A stretch of DNA of 64,000 nt from Flavihumibacter sp. ZG627 (GTDB lineage Bacteria; Bacteroidota; Bacteroidia; Chitinophagales; Chitinophagaceae), in NCBI RefSeq assembly GCF_000814325.1, contig NZ_JPHF01000002.1:124001-188000 (forward strand). Reading direction: 5' to 3'. The position numbers were made by a program, and so were the translations under genes. Shown one piece after another: positions 16,606 to 24,636 of the stretch. The notes under the pieces were generated by a model. That model saw only the letters and a list, made by a program, of their open reading frames with translations, was not told the DNA's origin and made no database searches. Positions within the stretch are counted from its first letter, which is position 1, and every line of letters begins with the position of its first letter.

Positions 16606-17949
16606 TTAATTTGTTTGAAGTGCAATCGCGGGCTTCCCTGATTGCCTGTACTTATTTGCTAAAACGAGGCATAAAAGAAATCCGGCGAAAGCAAGGGCTG
16701 CACCAACATATTGTGGTGAAGTATACCCATAGCCTGCAACCAGGGGCAGTCCCCCAAGGTATGCACCCAGGGCGTTACCTGTATTGGCACTGGCCTGAAG
16801 TGAAGCCGATGCCATCATCTCCGACCCCTTCGCTGCATTAATGATGAGCATCTGCATAGGAGCGATAACTGCAAATGCGAGGGCTCCTGTAACAAATGTC
16901 ATAATGATTGCGGGTACCTGCCATTGTGTTACGGTTGCAACAATAATGAGTGAGAGAACCATCAACATTAAAAGCATGCTGGTAGTACGGAGCGGCGAGT
17001 ACCTGTCTGCAAGCCTTCCACCCAGAAAATTACCTGCAGCCATTCCTAGGCCCGCCACTATCATTATATATGTGATCTTATCGTCTCCAAAGCCTGCTAC
17101 TTCTGTCATCATTGGAGCGATATAACTTATCCAAGCGAATAATCCACCGGTTCCAATTGCAGAGATGGCTATAATGATCCATAGCTCCTGTTTGCGAAAT
17201 ACCTGAAGGTTATTTTTAAAACCAGTGGTGCCGTTGGCTGCCAGTGATGGCATCCAGCGACGAATACTGATTGCAGCAATGAAACCTATAGCAGCGATGA
17301 GCATGAAGGAAATCCTCCAGTCCATGTTATGACCGATATAGGTACCCAGAGGCACTCCGATTATATTAGCGAGTGTTAATCCCGCAAACATTACGGAAAC
17401 AGCTCTGGCTTCTCTTCCGGGTTCTGCTAGTCGACTGGCAACTACGGCACCCATTCCGAAAAAGGCTCCGTGCGGGAGACCTGAGAAAAGTCTTGTAATA
17501 AGAAGCATTTCATAATTAGGGGCGATCGCAAAAAGGCCGTTGAAAAGTCCAAAAAGGATCATCAGTCCGATCAATACTTTACGGGGAGGGTAGCTGCTGG
17601 CCAGACCTACCATTAGAGGGGCACCAATTACTACACCCAGGGCATATATGGAGATTAGGTGCCCGGCGGTTGGAATTGAAACCGACAATGAAGTTGCTAC
17701 ATCAGGCAGAACCCCCATCATCATGAATTCTGTCATACCAATGGCAAAACCCCCAATGGTAAGTGTAAGTAAACTGCTCTTAAGCGCTCCCTTTCCAGTC
17801 TTTTTAATTTTCTCTTCCGGTTTATCTTTTTTATGTTCGGTTGTTTCTGCTTGCATGTTCTCTGAATTTTCGGTTATGTTTTTTTTACTGGCAAGTGCTA
17901 CATAAGCTTTTCGTTTAGAGATGTGAGGATAATATATTCTGTTGTTCAT
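16606..17949 (-). CDS. MFS transporter, AraJ/YdhP-like, with polar N-terminal extension
   Basis: The membrane part has twelve hydrophobic helices and the MFS motifs GMTEFMMMGVLPDVA and SYPPRKVLIG, close to the AraJ/YdhP efflux group. It is unusual in carrying about 60 polar N-terminal residues rich in Lys and Glu (HKKDKPEEKIKKTGKGALK) before helix 1. Two starts are plausible: ATG at 17949 (447 residues, ten bases after the upstream gene) or the internal ATG at 17856 (MQAETTEHKK). The position after a LacI-operator promoter and before GH43 suggests sugar or sugar-derivative export or efflux, but the substrate is unknown. Confidence 0.85.
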   Translation of the reverse strand: MNNRIYYPHISKRKAYVALASKKNITENSENMQAETTEHKKDKPEEKIKKTGKGALKSSLLTLTIGGFAIGMTEFMMMGVLPDVATSLSVSIPTAGHLISIYALGVVIGAPLMVGLASSYPPRKVLIGLMILFGLFNGLFAIAPNYEMLLITRLFSGLPHGAFFGMGAVVASRLAEPGREARAVSVMFAGLTLANIIGVPLGTYIGHNMDWRISFMLIAAIGFIAAISIRRWMPSLAANGTTGFKNNLQVFRKQELWIIIAISAIGTGGLFAWISYIAPMMTEVAGFGDDKITYIMIVAGLGMAAGNFLGGRLADRYSPLRTTSMLLMLMVLSLIIVATVTQWQVPAIIMTFVTGALAFAVIAPMQMLIINAAKGSEMMASASLQASANTGNALGAYLGGLPLVAGYGYTSPQYVGAALAFAGFLLCLVLANKYRQSGKPAIALQTN

Positions 17950-17959
17950 AATAGTATTT

Positions 17960-18253
17960 TTAAATAATGCGGACATATTTGCCGGCATCACTCACCTGTT
18001 TTATCAGGTTCAGGTCGCTGCCAGCATTTCCGGCAAGTACTACCAGGTTGATGGAATCATCATGGAGAATGGCATTGAGGCCTTCCACCAGTTCAGCGCC
18101 AGGATATTTTGTTTCAGCCATCCGGGCTGGGAGAGCATCGTTGATCAATACTTTCTTCAACTGGTATCCGTTCTGGATGCTTACACTTGAAAGAGTCGCT
18201 TCCTGGATGCCTGCGCCAGATGCGATCAGGCCGATATTTATGGAGGTATTCAT
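17960..18253 (-). CDS. Half-length Gfo/Idh-like Rossmann protein, 97 residues
   Basis: The protein resembles only the first half of a Gfo/Idh/MocA dehydrogenase nucleotide-binding domain: INIGLIASGAGIQEA at the N-terminus, YPGAELVEGLNAILHDDSINLVVLAG in the middle and LIKQVSDAGKYVRII at the end. It stops before the catalytic EKP region and lacks the rest of the enzyme. The glycine loop reads GAGIQE instead of GxGxxG, so NAD binding is doubtful. There is no frameshifted remainder downstream; the MFS gene follows at once. It may be a stand-alone sensing or regulatory protein or a decayed oxidoreductase kept by its neighbours. Its promoter carries a LacI operator. Confidence 0.6.
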   Translation of the reverse strand: MNTSINIGLIASGAGIQEATLSSVSIQNGYQLKKVLINDALPARMAETKYPGAELVEGLNAILHDDSINLVVLAGNAGSDLNLIKQVSDAGKYVRII

Positions 18254-18288
18254 TTTATTTGTTTTATCTGTTCTTGTGATAATAAGGG

Positions 18289-18296
18289 CAAAATTA
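18289..18296 (-). promoter_or_regulatory. -7 promoter element of the Gfo/Idh-like and MFS genes
   Basis: TAATTTTG on the minus strand matches TAnnTTTG. The first LacI operator lies ten bases upstream of it, covering the spacer and -33 region, where a bound repressor would block RNA polymerase. Confidence 0.55.
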
Positions 18297-18305
18297 CATA
18301 ATATT

Positions 18306-18321
18306 GTTTAAACGATTAAAC
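18306..18321. promoter_or_regulatory. LacI-type operator 1
   Basis: GTTTAAAC-GATTAAAC is a 16-base near-palindrome centred on CG, the usual form of LacI-family operators (seven of eight half-site positions are symmetric). It shares its first 14 bases with the second site at 18433. Its position over the minus-strand promoter suggests repression of the Gfo/Idh-like, MFS and perhaps GH43 genes. Confidence 0.65.
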
Positions 18322-18432
18322 ACTATCAAATAGTGTGCCCGCATAAAACACAGATTTAACAGATGCTCTATGGCTGATTTATATCCTTTTTCTTTCAAAA
18401 GCTTGATTATTAAGTATTAATATGGTATTTTT

Positions 18433-18448
18433 GTTTAAACGATTAAGT
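18433..18448. promoter_or_regulatory. LacI-type operator 2
   Basis: GTTTAAAC-GATTAAGT repeats operator 1 with changes only in the last two bases. It lies 85 bases upstream of the lacI-type gene and overlaps a weak -7-like sequence, so it may serve autoregulation. The centre-to-centre distance to operator 1 is 127 bases, about twelve helical turns. Confidence 0.6.
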
Positions 18449-18532
18449 TTTTGCCTGGCAGATTGTTCCGCATTTATTTTCCGGATTTATCCATTTTTGA
18501 CATAATCCAGTCAGGGTTGCCTGTTTTGTCAT

Positions 18533-19540
18533 ATGAAGAAAAAAGTATCACTTAAAGACATTGCTAACAGAGTAGGGGTGTCTACCGCCCTGGTTTCTTA
18601 TGTGCTCAACAATAAGAAAGAAGGGAGGATCAGTGAAGAATCTGCTCGTAAGATCCGCGAGGCAGCCCGGGAAATGAATTACCGGACCAACCAGATCGCC
18701 AGAAGCCTTAAAACAAATAAAACATTTACCATCGGACTGGTTATCGCCGATATCTCCAATCCTTTCTTTTCCCGCCTGGCCCGTATTATAGAAGACGAGG
18801 CAGAACAAAAGAATTATACGGTCATTATCGGGAGCTCCGACGAAAAGCCCGAGAAATTCTGTAAGCTGGTGGATACATTCCTCGATAAGCAGGTAGATGG
18901 ACTTATTATCGCCGCCACCGACGGTACTGAATCATGCCTTAATGAACTGATTGAAAATAATATCCCCTTTGTTCTGGTGGATCGGTATTTCCCTTCCATC
19001 CACGCCAATTATGTAGCCCTTGATAATTTCAAAGCTGCTTTTACTGCCACCCAACAACTCATTTCAATTGGTTGCAATAATATCGGGATGGTAACCTATA
19101 ATAGTCCCTTATTCAACCTCACCGAACGAAAAAAAGGATTCCTGGCGGCACTGAAAGAAAATGGCAATCGCAATAATCGTAGCCGTCTGAAAGAAGTTTC
19201 AATCAAAGCAAGACAGGATGAAGTTGAAAAGGCCGTGGCTAATCTTCTCTCATCCACCCAGCCGGTAGATGGATTATTGTTTGGCTCCAATACCATTGCT
19301 GTACAGGCAGTAAAATATATTAACACCCTGCCACTGAGGGTACCAAAAGATCTTGCACTGATCTGCTTCGATGAAACGGATTCTCTCGACTTATTCTATG
19401 CTCCTCTTACCTATATCCGTCAGCCGCTGGAAGATATGGCAAGGCAGGCGACAGCAATTTTGCTAGACCGGATGGATAAGAACAATAAGATCACTCAGGT
19501 AAATATTGAAGGGGAACTCATCATCCGGAAATCTGCTTAG
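18533..19540 (+). CDS. LacI-family transcriptional regulator
   Basis: The 335-residue protein has the LacI helix-turn-helix at the N-terminus (VSLKDIANRVGVSTALVSYVLNN), the hinge helix segment (YRTNQIARSLKTNKT) and a periplasmic-binding-protein-like sensor domain (IGLVIADISNPFF to the end) ending in TYIRQPLEDMARQA. It should bind the two CG-centred operators in the 279-base divergent region and control the opposite-strand genes, itself, or both. The effector is unknown; the linked GH43 suggests a plant-derived sugar. It converges on the AsmA-like gene with only three bases between stops. Confidence 0.93.
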   Translation: MKKKVSLKDIANRVGVSTALVSYVLNNKKEGRISEESARKIREAAREMNYRTNQIARSLKTNKTFTIGLVIADISNPFFSRLARIIEDEAEQKNYTVIIGSSDEKPEKFCKLVDTFLDKQVDGLIIAATDGTESCLNELIENNIPFVLVDRYFPSIHANYVALDNFKAAFTATQQLISIGCNNIGMVTYNSPLFNLTERKKGFLAALKENGNRNNRSRLKEVSIKARQDEVEKAVANLLSSTQPVDGLLFGSNTIAVQAVKYINTLPLRVPKDLALICFDETDSLDLFYAPLTYIRQPLEDMARQATAILLDRMDKNNKITQVNIEGELIIRKSA

Positions 19541-19543
19541 CTA

Positions 19544-21238
19544 CTATTCATGGATGGTAGCCCTATCCTTATCCAAACCCTTCTCCCCAATCCCGGTAAT
19601 GCCTTTTACGCCGTAAAATACAGTCTTCCAGATCAGGTTAAAAAATGCTTTTGTTGGATCACGTCGATAAGTTACCCTGTATGTATTCGGATGCCTGTCA
19701 TCGTTCGTATTATTAGTACGGACGAGAAAAGTATTTGCGAGAATACTCACTACACCACTTTTCTGGTACCCATCAGACTTATCTTTTTTCATCACCTCAA
19801 CTTTTAAGTCTTCATATGCCATGGTAGTTGTTCCACTTGCCTGCCTGTCATTTCCGTTCAGCCTAAACGAAAGGGAGCTGATCTTCCCTTCCTTTAACTT
19901 AACATTGCCCAATGGTAGTATTGCTTCATTCAGCAACCGCACATCAAAAGCGCCCATTACAGCAATCACGGTAAAACTTCCATTTCTGTGATCGGAAAAA
20001 TTAAAGCGCACATCGGTGTTTATCTTATCCATGAATAAGGCCTCAAAACCCGCCTCAATTGGCGATAATACTGAACTGTTTTTTTTCAGCGGCCCCATTC
20101 TGCCATTGATCTTACTAAACCGGATTTGTCCCGTTGCATTTCCATCTGCATTTCTTTCCCGGTACCTGACGCGCCCGTCCTCAATTATAATTCGACTCAC
20201 CTCCATGGTATAAGGAACTCTCGCTAGCATCTGATGAGGATATTTGCCCACCTTTGATTCTGTTAATGGCTTCTGGCTCCTGTCATTATATACTTCCAAT
20301 ACCGGGTTCCTCACAACCATCAGATCGCCACGGATAATACTGTCTTCCATAAAAGCATTATAATCGAAATTGCTGATGATCACCTCCCTTGCTTCGAGGT
20401 CATAAACATCTTTCTGGAGGCCTGATTTTCGGGCCACCGCTTCTGCGCTGGCCCCAGTATTAGATTTAAGATATATTCCCCGGATGGTGGAAATACTACT
20501 GTCATCAATAGTTAACACTAATTTATTAGCCCCGAGTTTATATTTACTTTCTTCAAGTGGTACCGATATGGTGTCAACAGATAGTACCAGTGATTTTGCA
20601 AAGAAAATACGTGATGAATCAAATGCCGTATTGCTTCCAATATCAACAGAAGCCAGTGCTATATGCACCTGTTTAACTTTCTTCTGCTGGTTTTTTCGGT
20701 TGGCATAGGTAATGTTCAGGTCATTAAGATGGATACTGTCTATATGGATCGATTCCAATGCTTTCTTTACTTCCCTTACTACTTCCTTTTTATTTTCCTT
20801 CATCTCTATGGGCTTGCCTTCTACTTCATCAAGTTTGCGGATAAACAGCTCCCCACCTGAAACAGTAATTGCTCCCAGGCTGGCTTTGTTCTCCTGCAAG
20901 AATGCCATTACATCAACATTTCTGATAATGATGTTATCAAGCCTGAGGTCATAAATTGTCGGCGGATTATTCCCTTCCTTACGTCTTCTTCCCAGTACAA
21001 TCGAATCTGTTGTTAGTTCAATTTCCCGGAGCATGACCGAATTTTTGTCTATGTCAATATTCACATCTCCTATGCTAAGCTGGTAAAGGCCGTCACTTTT
21101 TTCTGTTACAAGGTTTACCAGTCGGTCTTTCAATTCATTCTGAAGATCCGGTGAGCCGGTGTATCGTTTTATTGCCCACCAGGCACCGGCAACCAGTAGC
21201 AATACAAGTATGGACAGTATATAAAAGCGTTTGGTCAT
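19544..21238 (-). CDS. AsmA-like membrane-anchored periplasmic protein
   Basis: The 564-residue protein has one N-terminal hydrophobic anchor (FYILSILVLLLVAGAWWAI, about 5-23) and then a long periplasmic stretch of repeated beta-strand units such as LRLDNIIIRNVDV, IHIDSIHLNDLNI and SRIIIEDGRVRYRE. This layout is that of AsmA/DUF748-type bridge-like proteins thought to carry lipids or organise the envelope. No enzymatic motif is visible. It is monocistronic; tamB at the left end of the window is a distant relative in architecture. Confidence 0.7.
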   Translation of the reverse strand: MTKRFYILSILVLLLVAGAWWAIKRYTGSPDLQNELKDRLVNLVTEKSDGLYQLSIGDVNIDIDKNSVMLREIELTTDSIVLGRRRKEGNNPPTIYDLRLDNIIIRNVDVMAFLQENKASLGAITVSGGELFIRKLDEVEGKPIEMKENKKEVVREVKKALESIHIDSIHLNDLNITYANRKNQQKKVKQVHIALASVDIGSNTAFDSSRIFFAKSLVLSVDTISVPLEESKYKLGANKLVLTIDDSSISTIRGIYLKSNTGASAEAVARKSGLQKDVYDLEAREVIISNFDYNAFMEDSIIRGDLMVVRNPVLEVYNDRSQKPLTESKVGKYPHQMLARVPYTMEVSRIIIEDGRVRYRERNADGNATGQIRFSKINGRMGPLKKNSSVLSPIEAGFEALFMDKINTDVRFNFSDHRNGSFTVIAVMGAFDVRLLNEAILPLGNVKLKEGKISSLSFRLNGNDRQASGTTTMAYEDLKVEVMKKDKSDGYQKSGVVSILANTFLVRTNNTNDDRHPNTYRVTYRRDPTKAFFNLIWKTVFYGVKGITGIGEKGLDKDRATIHE

Positions 21239-21318
21239 ATGCAGCTCTTTATATAATTGTTATGCCATCTGTTTTTCGTAAATTACAGTAAGCAATTGGT
21301 CCACCTAAATTAAGTTGT

Positions 21319-21762
21319 ATGAATCTCCTTCACCGTGTTGAGCTTTGGGGGGATAGACATCACCCCGGCTGGACAGATATCATCCGTATAGCACTCGGAA
21401 TCTTTTTGTGTTTCAGGGGTCTCCAGTTTCCCATGAACATGAGTACCTTGCTGGCAGAACTTCCACCTTCATTATCAGGAGGGCCCTTCGCCCTTATCGT
21501 TTTAGGACACTATATTTTTGTTGCCCATTTACTTGGAGGTATACTGCTTATTTTTGGAATGTACACACGAATTGCCTGCCTTATACAAATTCCGATTCTG
21601 CTTGGTGCAGTTATCTTTGTTAACTGGAACAAAGATCTCTTTCGGCCATTTCCTGAATTAATAGTGTCGTTAATAGTACTAATACTACTGTTTTATTTCC
21701 TGATAACAGGAAATGGCAAGTATACATTGGAAACCATAACCGGGAAAGAAAAGGAACGATAA
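21319..21762 (+). CDS. DoxX-family membrane protein
   Basis: This 147-residue protein has four hydrophobic helices (about 20-40, 58-80, 85-103 and 112-132) with the DoxX-type pattern IIRIALGIFLCFRGLQF in helix 1, HLLGGILLIFGMYTR in helix 2 and an arginine at the following turn. DoxX-family proteins are small inner-membrane proteins linked to quinone or thiosulfate oxidation and stress in some bacteria; no partner here fixes a role. A strong hairpin terminator lies about 180 bases downstream. Confidence 0.75.
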   Translation: MNLLHRVELWGDRHHPGWTDIIRIALGIFLCFRGLQFPMNMSTLLAELPPSLSGGPFALIVLGHYIFVAHLLGGILLIFGMYTRIACLIQIPILLGAVIFVNWNKDLFRPFPELIVSLIVLILLFYFLITGNGKYTLETITGKEKER

Positions 21763-21941
21763 AGGGGAATATTTTCCACTTTTAACCTGGTTGGATTATT
21801 AATTACAGCGAAGCTTATACTGGCATGAAATTAGAAGTATTATAAGTACAATCACTGCAGGAGGTGGTTCACATTTCAAACCTGAGAATTATACTCCCAC
21901 CACCTGATCAAGGTAATGCTTGCGAAGGGAAGCAGTGAACA

Positions 21942-21980
21942 GATAAGGCGCCGGCTTACCCCGGTGCTTTATCATTTTAT
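21942..21980 (+). terminator. Terminator hairpin, plus strand
   Basis: A 13-bp stem with two G-U pairs (GATAAGGCGCCGG / CCGGTGCTTTATC) and a six-base loop is followed by ATTTTAT. It probably ends the doxX-like transcript, although it lies 180 bases beyond the stop. Confidence 0.6.
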
Positions 21981-22011
21981 ACCCTTACCAATAATAATCC
22001 GGATCTTAAAA

Positions 22012-22044
22012 ATAAAAAAGTCACCTGCAATTAATGCAGATGAC
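22012..22044 (-). terminator. Rho-independent terminator of the 40-residue membrane protein gene
   Basis: On the minus strand a 10-bp stem with one U-G pair (GTCATCTGCA / TGCAGGTGAC) and a five-base loop runs into a T6 tract. It starts 21 bases after the small gene's stop, which supports that gene as a real transcription unit. Confidence 0.75.
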
Positions 22045-22065
22045 CTGAAGTACTTTTTAATCATA

Positions 22066-22188
22066 TTAGCAGCCCGTTGCTCCCAATAACCAATAAATGA
22101 TCAGAAAGACCACTATAGTTCCCAAACATCCGCCTCCCCATTTATAAGCACCGTAGCCCGCGATGAGTGATTTTAACCAATTTTGCAT
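22066..22188 (-). CDS. Small membrane protein, 40 residues
   Basis: The frame encodes 40 residues: a short amphipathic start (MQNWLKSLIAGYGAYK), a glycine-rich turn with a cysteine (WGGGCLG), a hydrophobic helix (TIVVFLIIYWLLG) and a C-terminal cysteine. A dedicated terminator follows the stop and there is no larger competing frame. Small Gly-Gly-Gly-Cys plus helix proteins like this are seen in other members of the phylum as far as I recall, without known function. It probably sits in the inner membrane. Being shorter than usual gene-calling limits, it is easily missed. Confidence 0.65.
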   Translation of the reverse strand: MQNWLKSLIAGYGAYKWGGGCLGTIVVFLIIYWLLGATGC

Positions 22189-22314
22189 ACCTAAAGTTTA
22201 AGATTTTTATCTGAATTATTGTTGATGTGTTAAAATAATTGTGCCATATAATAAAAAATAAATTTCAGAAATAGGTCATGGAAGCTAACTTTAAGTTACT
22301 GCTTAAGGAGCCAT

Positions 22315-24636
22315 ATGAGGAAATACCAACTGATTGCATTTTGCCTGGCAGGTTTACTTGCCTGTTTACAATTTGGCTGTTCCAGTGAAAGCCAGGCGGA
22401 GTCTTTTGAGCTTCCGGAAATCATCAGTTACAATTTTGATATACGCCCCATTCTTTCTGACAAATGCTTTAAGTGTCATGGTCCGGATGGTAATACAATT
22501 GAAGCGGGCTTGCGATTGGATCTCCCTGATTCAGCGTACGCACCGCTAAAAGAAACTAAAGGAGCATTTGCCATCGTACCGGGAAAGCCGGATGAATCAG
22601 AACTGTTGCGGCGTATCAGTTCGCAGGACCCCGACTACCAGATGCCAACCCCCGAATCTCACCTGGGCTCACTGACACCATACCAAATAGAGCTTTTCAG
22701 AAAATGGATACACCAAGGGGCTAAGTATGAAAAGCACTGGGCTTTTGTACTGCCTCAGAAAGCACCCCTTCCGGTGTTCAAAACCAAAGAAGGACTCAAC
22801 AATGAGATCGATTATTTTATCCGTGCCAGGTTAAAGGAAAAGAGACTGGAACCAAACCCAACCGCCGATAAGGAACGATTATTAAAGCGTCTTGCTTTTG
22901 ACCTTACCGGGTTGCCGCCATCGGAAGAACTGATGAACAGTTTCCTGGCAGATGATGATCCTGACGCATATACCAAAATAGTAGATAAGTTACTGGACCT
23001 TCCCCAGTATGGCGAAAAGATGGCTCTGCACTGGCTTGATCTTGCACGATATGCTGATAGCTATGGCTACCAGGATGATAATATCCGAACACAATGGGCA
23101 TGGCGCGACTGGTTGATTCATTCTTTCAACAGCAATATGCCCTATGATCAGTTCGTTACATGGCAACTTGCCGGAGATATGCTGCCGGATGCCACAAAGG
23201 AACAGGTGCTGGCAACTGCTTTTTTCCGAAATCATAAATACACCGAAGAGGGGGGAGTTATTCCGGAAGAATACAGGGTTGAATATGTGATCGATAAAAC
23301 CAAAACATATGGTAAGGCAATACTGGGGCTTACCATTGAATGTGCGCAATGCCACGATCATAAATATGACCCCATTTCGCAGAAAGATTATTTCAGCATC
23401 TACGCCTTTTTCAACAATACAAAGGAACTTGGTTTTGAGGGAGATATCCTCGTGTCAAAACCTGCCAAAAAGCCCGTACTTACGATTTCGGATGATGATA
23501 TCCGTAACATGATGCAGTTTATAAATAAAAAAGATAGTGGAAACATTATGGTATCAGTTATGGGTGAACGCGATACATTACGAAAGACCTATCTTTTAAA
23601 CCGGGGAGCCTACGACCAGCCGGGTGAAGAAGTGTCGCCGGTTGGTCTGCAGTCCGTAATGAAATATGATACCTTATCACTCCCGAAAAACCGGATTGGA
23701 TTGGCTAACTGGACAGTGAGTAAGCAGAACCCACTTACTGCCCGGGTGTTTGTAAATCAACTCTGGCAGGAATTTTTTGGCAGGGGACTGGTAAAAACAT
23801 CGGGTGACTTTGGGATGCAGGGCGAACTTCCCTCTCATCCGGAATTACTCGACTGGCTGGCAGTTGATTTCATGGAAAACGGATGGAATATTAAACGGCT
23901 GGTAAAACAAATTGTAACGTCTTCCACCTACCAACAATCAGCAAAGATCTCAAAGAAAAGCCTTGAGCTCGACCCTGAAAACATCTTTCTTTCCCATGCT
24001 CCCCGTAACAGGTTGAAGGCAGAATGGGTTCGTGATATGGTGCTTGCAAGTAGCGGACTTCTTGTAAAAGATATTGGTGGCCCGAGTGTAAAACCTTATC
24101 AGCCCGATGGATTATGGGAAACAGCAACTTCAGGACGAGGAGAACTTGCTACCTATAAACAAGACACAGGAAAGGCCCTCTACAGGAGAGGAATGTACAC
24201 CTTCATCAAACTGACAGTTCCTCCTCCTTCGATGATGTTATTTGATGCGAGTAACCGCGACCAGTGTGAAGTGAAACGACTCCAAACAAATACACCTCTG
24301 CAGGCCCTGGCTATGCTTAACGACCCGATGATCCTTGAAGCATCAAGGGTTTTTGCACAACGATTACTGGAGTCTGACACTAACGCACAAACGAATATTC
24401 AAAATGCCTTCCACAGAATTGTTTGCAGGAAAGCGACTAAAAAGGAGCTTGCTATTCTCCTGAAATATTATGATGAACAACTTGCCTTATTCCAGTCAAA
24501 GAAACTGGCTGCAATAGAAACCCTCACGGTTGGAGAATATAAGCACAATCCTGATCTGGATAGCAACCTTCAGGCTGCTTTAATGAAAACTATTCACCTC
24601 ATTTATAATATGGAGGAATCCATTGTAAAAACCTGA
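22315..24636 (+). CDS. DUF1549/DUF1553 (planctomycete-type cytochrome) lipoprotein
   Basis: The 773-residue protein has a lipoprotein-type signal (LLAC, Cys17), a heme-binding CFKCH at 51-55 in a PSCyt1-type domain ('FDIRPILSDKCFKCHG'), then a DUF1549 domain (EIDYFIRARL...LTGLPP...WLDLARYADSYGY) with a second CxxCH at IECAQCHDH, and a C-terminal DUF1553 domain (NPLTARVFVNQLWQEFFGRGLV to LNDP). This architecture is abundant in Planctomycetes and Verrucomicrobia and sporadic in Bacteroidota; its biochemical role is not settled, though genomic links to polysaccharide use are common. An AAGGAG sequence lies four bases before the start. Its TGA overlaps the ATG of the next gene. Confidence 0.9.
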   Translation: MRKYQLIAFCLAGLLACLQFGCSSESQAESFELPEIISYNFDIRPILSDKCFKCHGPDGNTIEAGLRLDLPDSAYAPLKETKGAFAIVPGKPDESELLRRISSQDPDYQMPTPESHLGSLTPYQIELFRKWIHQGAKYEKHWAFVLPQKAPLPVFKTKEGLNNEIDYFIRARLKEKRLEPNPTADKERLLKRLAFDLTGLPPSEELMNSFLADDDPDAYTKIVDKLLDLPQYGEKMALHWLDLARYADSYGYQDDNIRTQWAWRDWLIHSFNSNMPYDQFVTWQLAGDMLPDATKEQVLATAFFRNHKYTEEGGVIPEEYRVEYVIDKTKTYGKAILGLTIECAQCHDHKYDPISQKDYFSIYAFFNNTKELGFEGDILVSKPAKKPVLTISDDDIRNMMQFINKKDSGNIMVSVMGERDTLRKTYLLNRGAYDQPGEEVSPVGLQSVMKYDTLSLPKNRIGLANWTVSKQNPLTARVFVNQLWQEFFGRGLVKTSGDFGMQGELPSHPELLDWLAVDFMENGWNIKRLVKQIVTSSTYQQSAKISKKSLELDPENIFLSHAPRNRLKAEWVRDMVLASSGLLVKDIGGPSVKPYQPDGLWETATSGRGELATYKQDTGKALYRRGMYTFIKLTVPPPSMMLFDASNRDQCEVKRLQTNTPLQALAMLNDPMILEASRVFAQRLLESDTNAQTNIQNAFHRIVCRKATKKELAILLKYYDEQLALFQSKKLAAIETLTVGEYKHNPDLDSNLQAALMKTIHLIYNMEESIVKT

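Larger units (their letters stand above)
21763..22065. other. Gene-free stretch after doxX-like gene
   Basis: No coding frame stands out. It holds a weak 7-bp inverted repeat (AGGTGGT at 21862, ACCACCT at 21899) and two terminators, one for each strand. Confidence 0.6.

Noticed and set aside
21862-21905. Inverted repeat AGGTGGT/ACCACCT as a possible small RNA or terminator
   Set aside because: Only seven pairs with a 30-base loop and no T tract; too weak to call.
22270-22370. Possible upstream peptide starting with ATG at about 22278
   Set aside because: It runs out of frame into the DUF1549 gene and has no signal of its own; the AAGGAG site belongs to the ATG at 22315.
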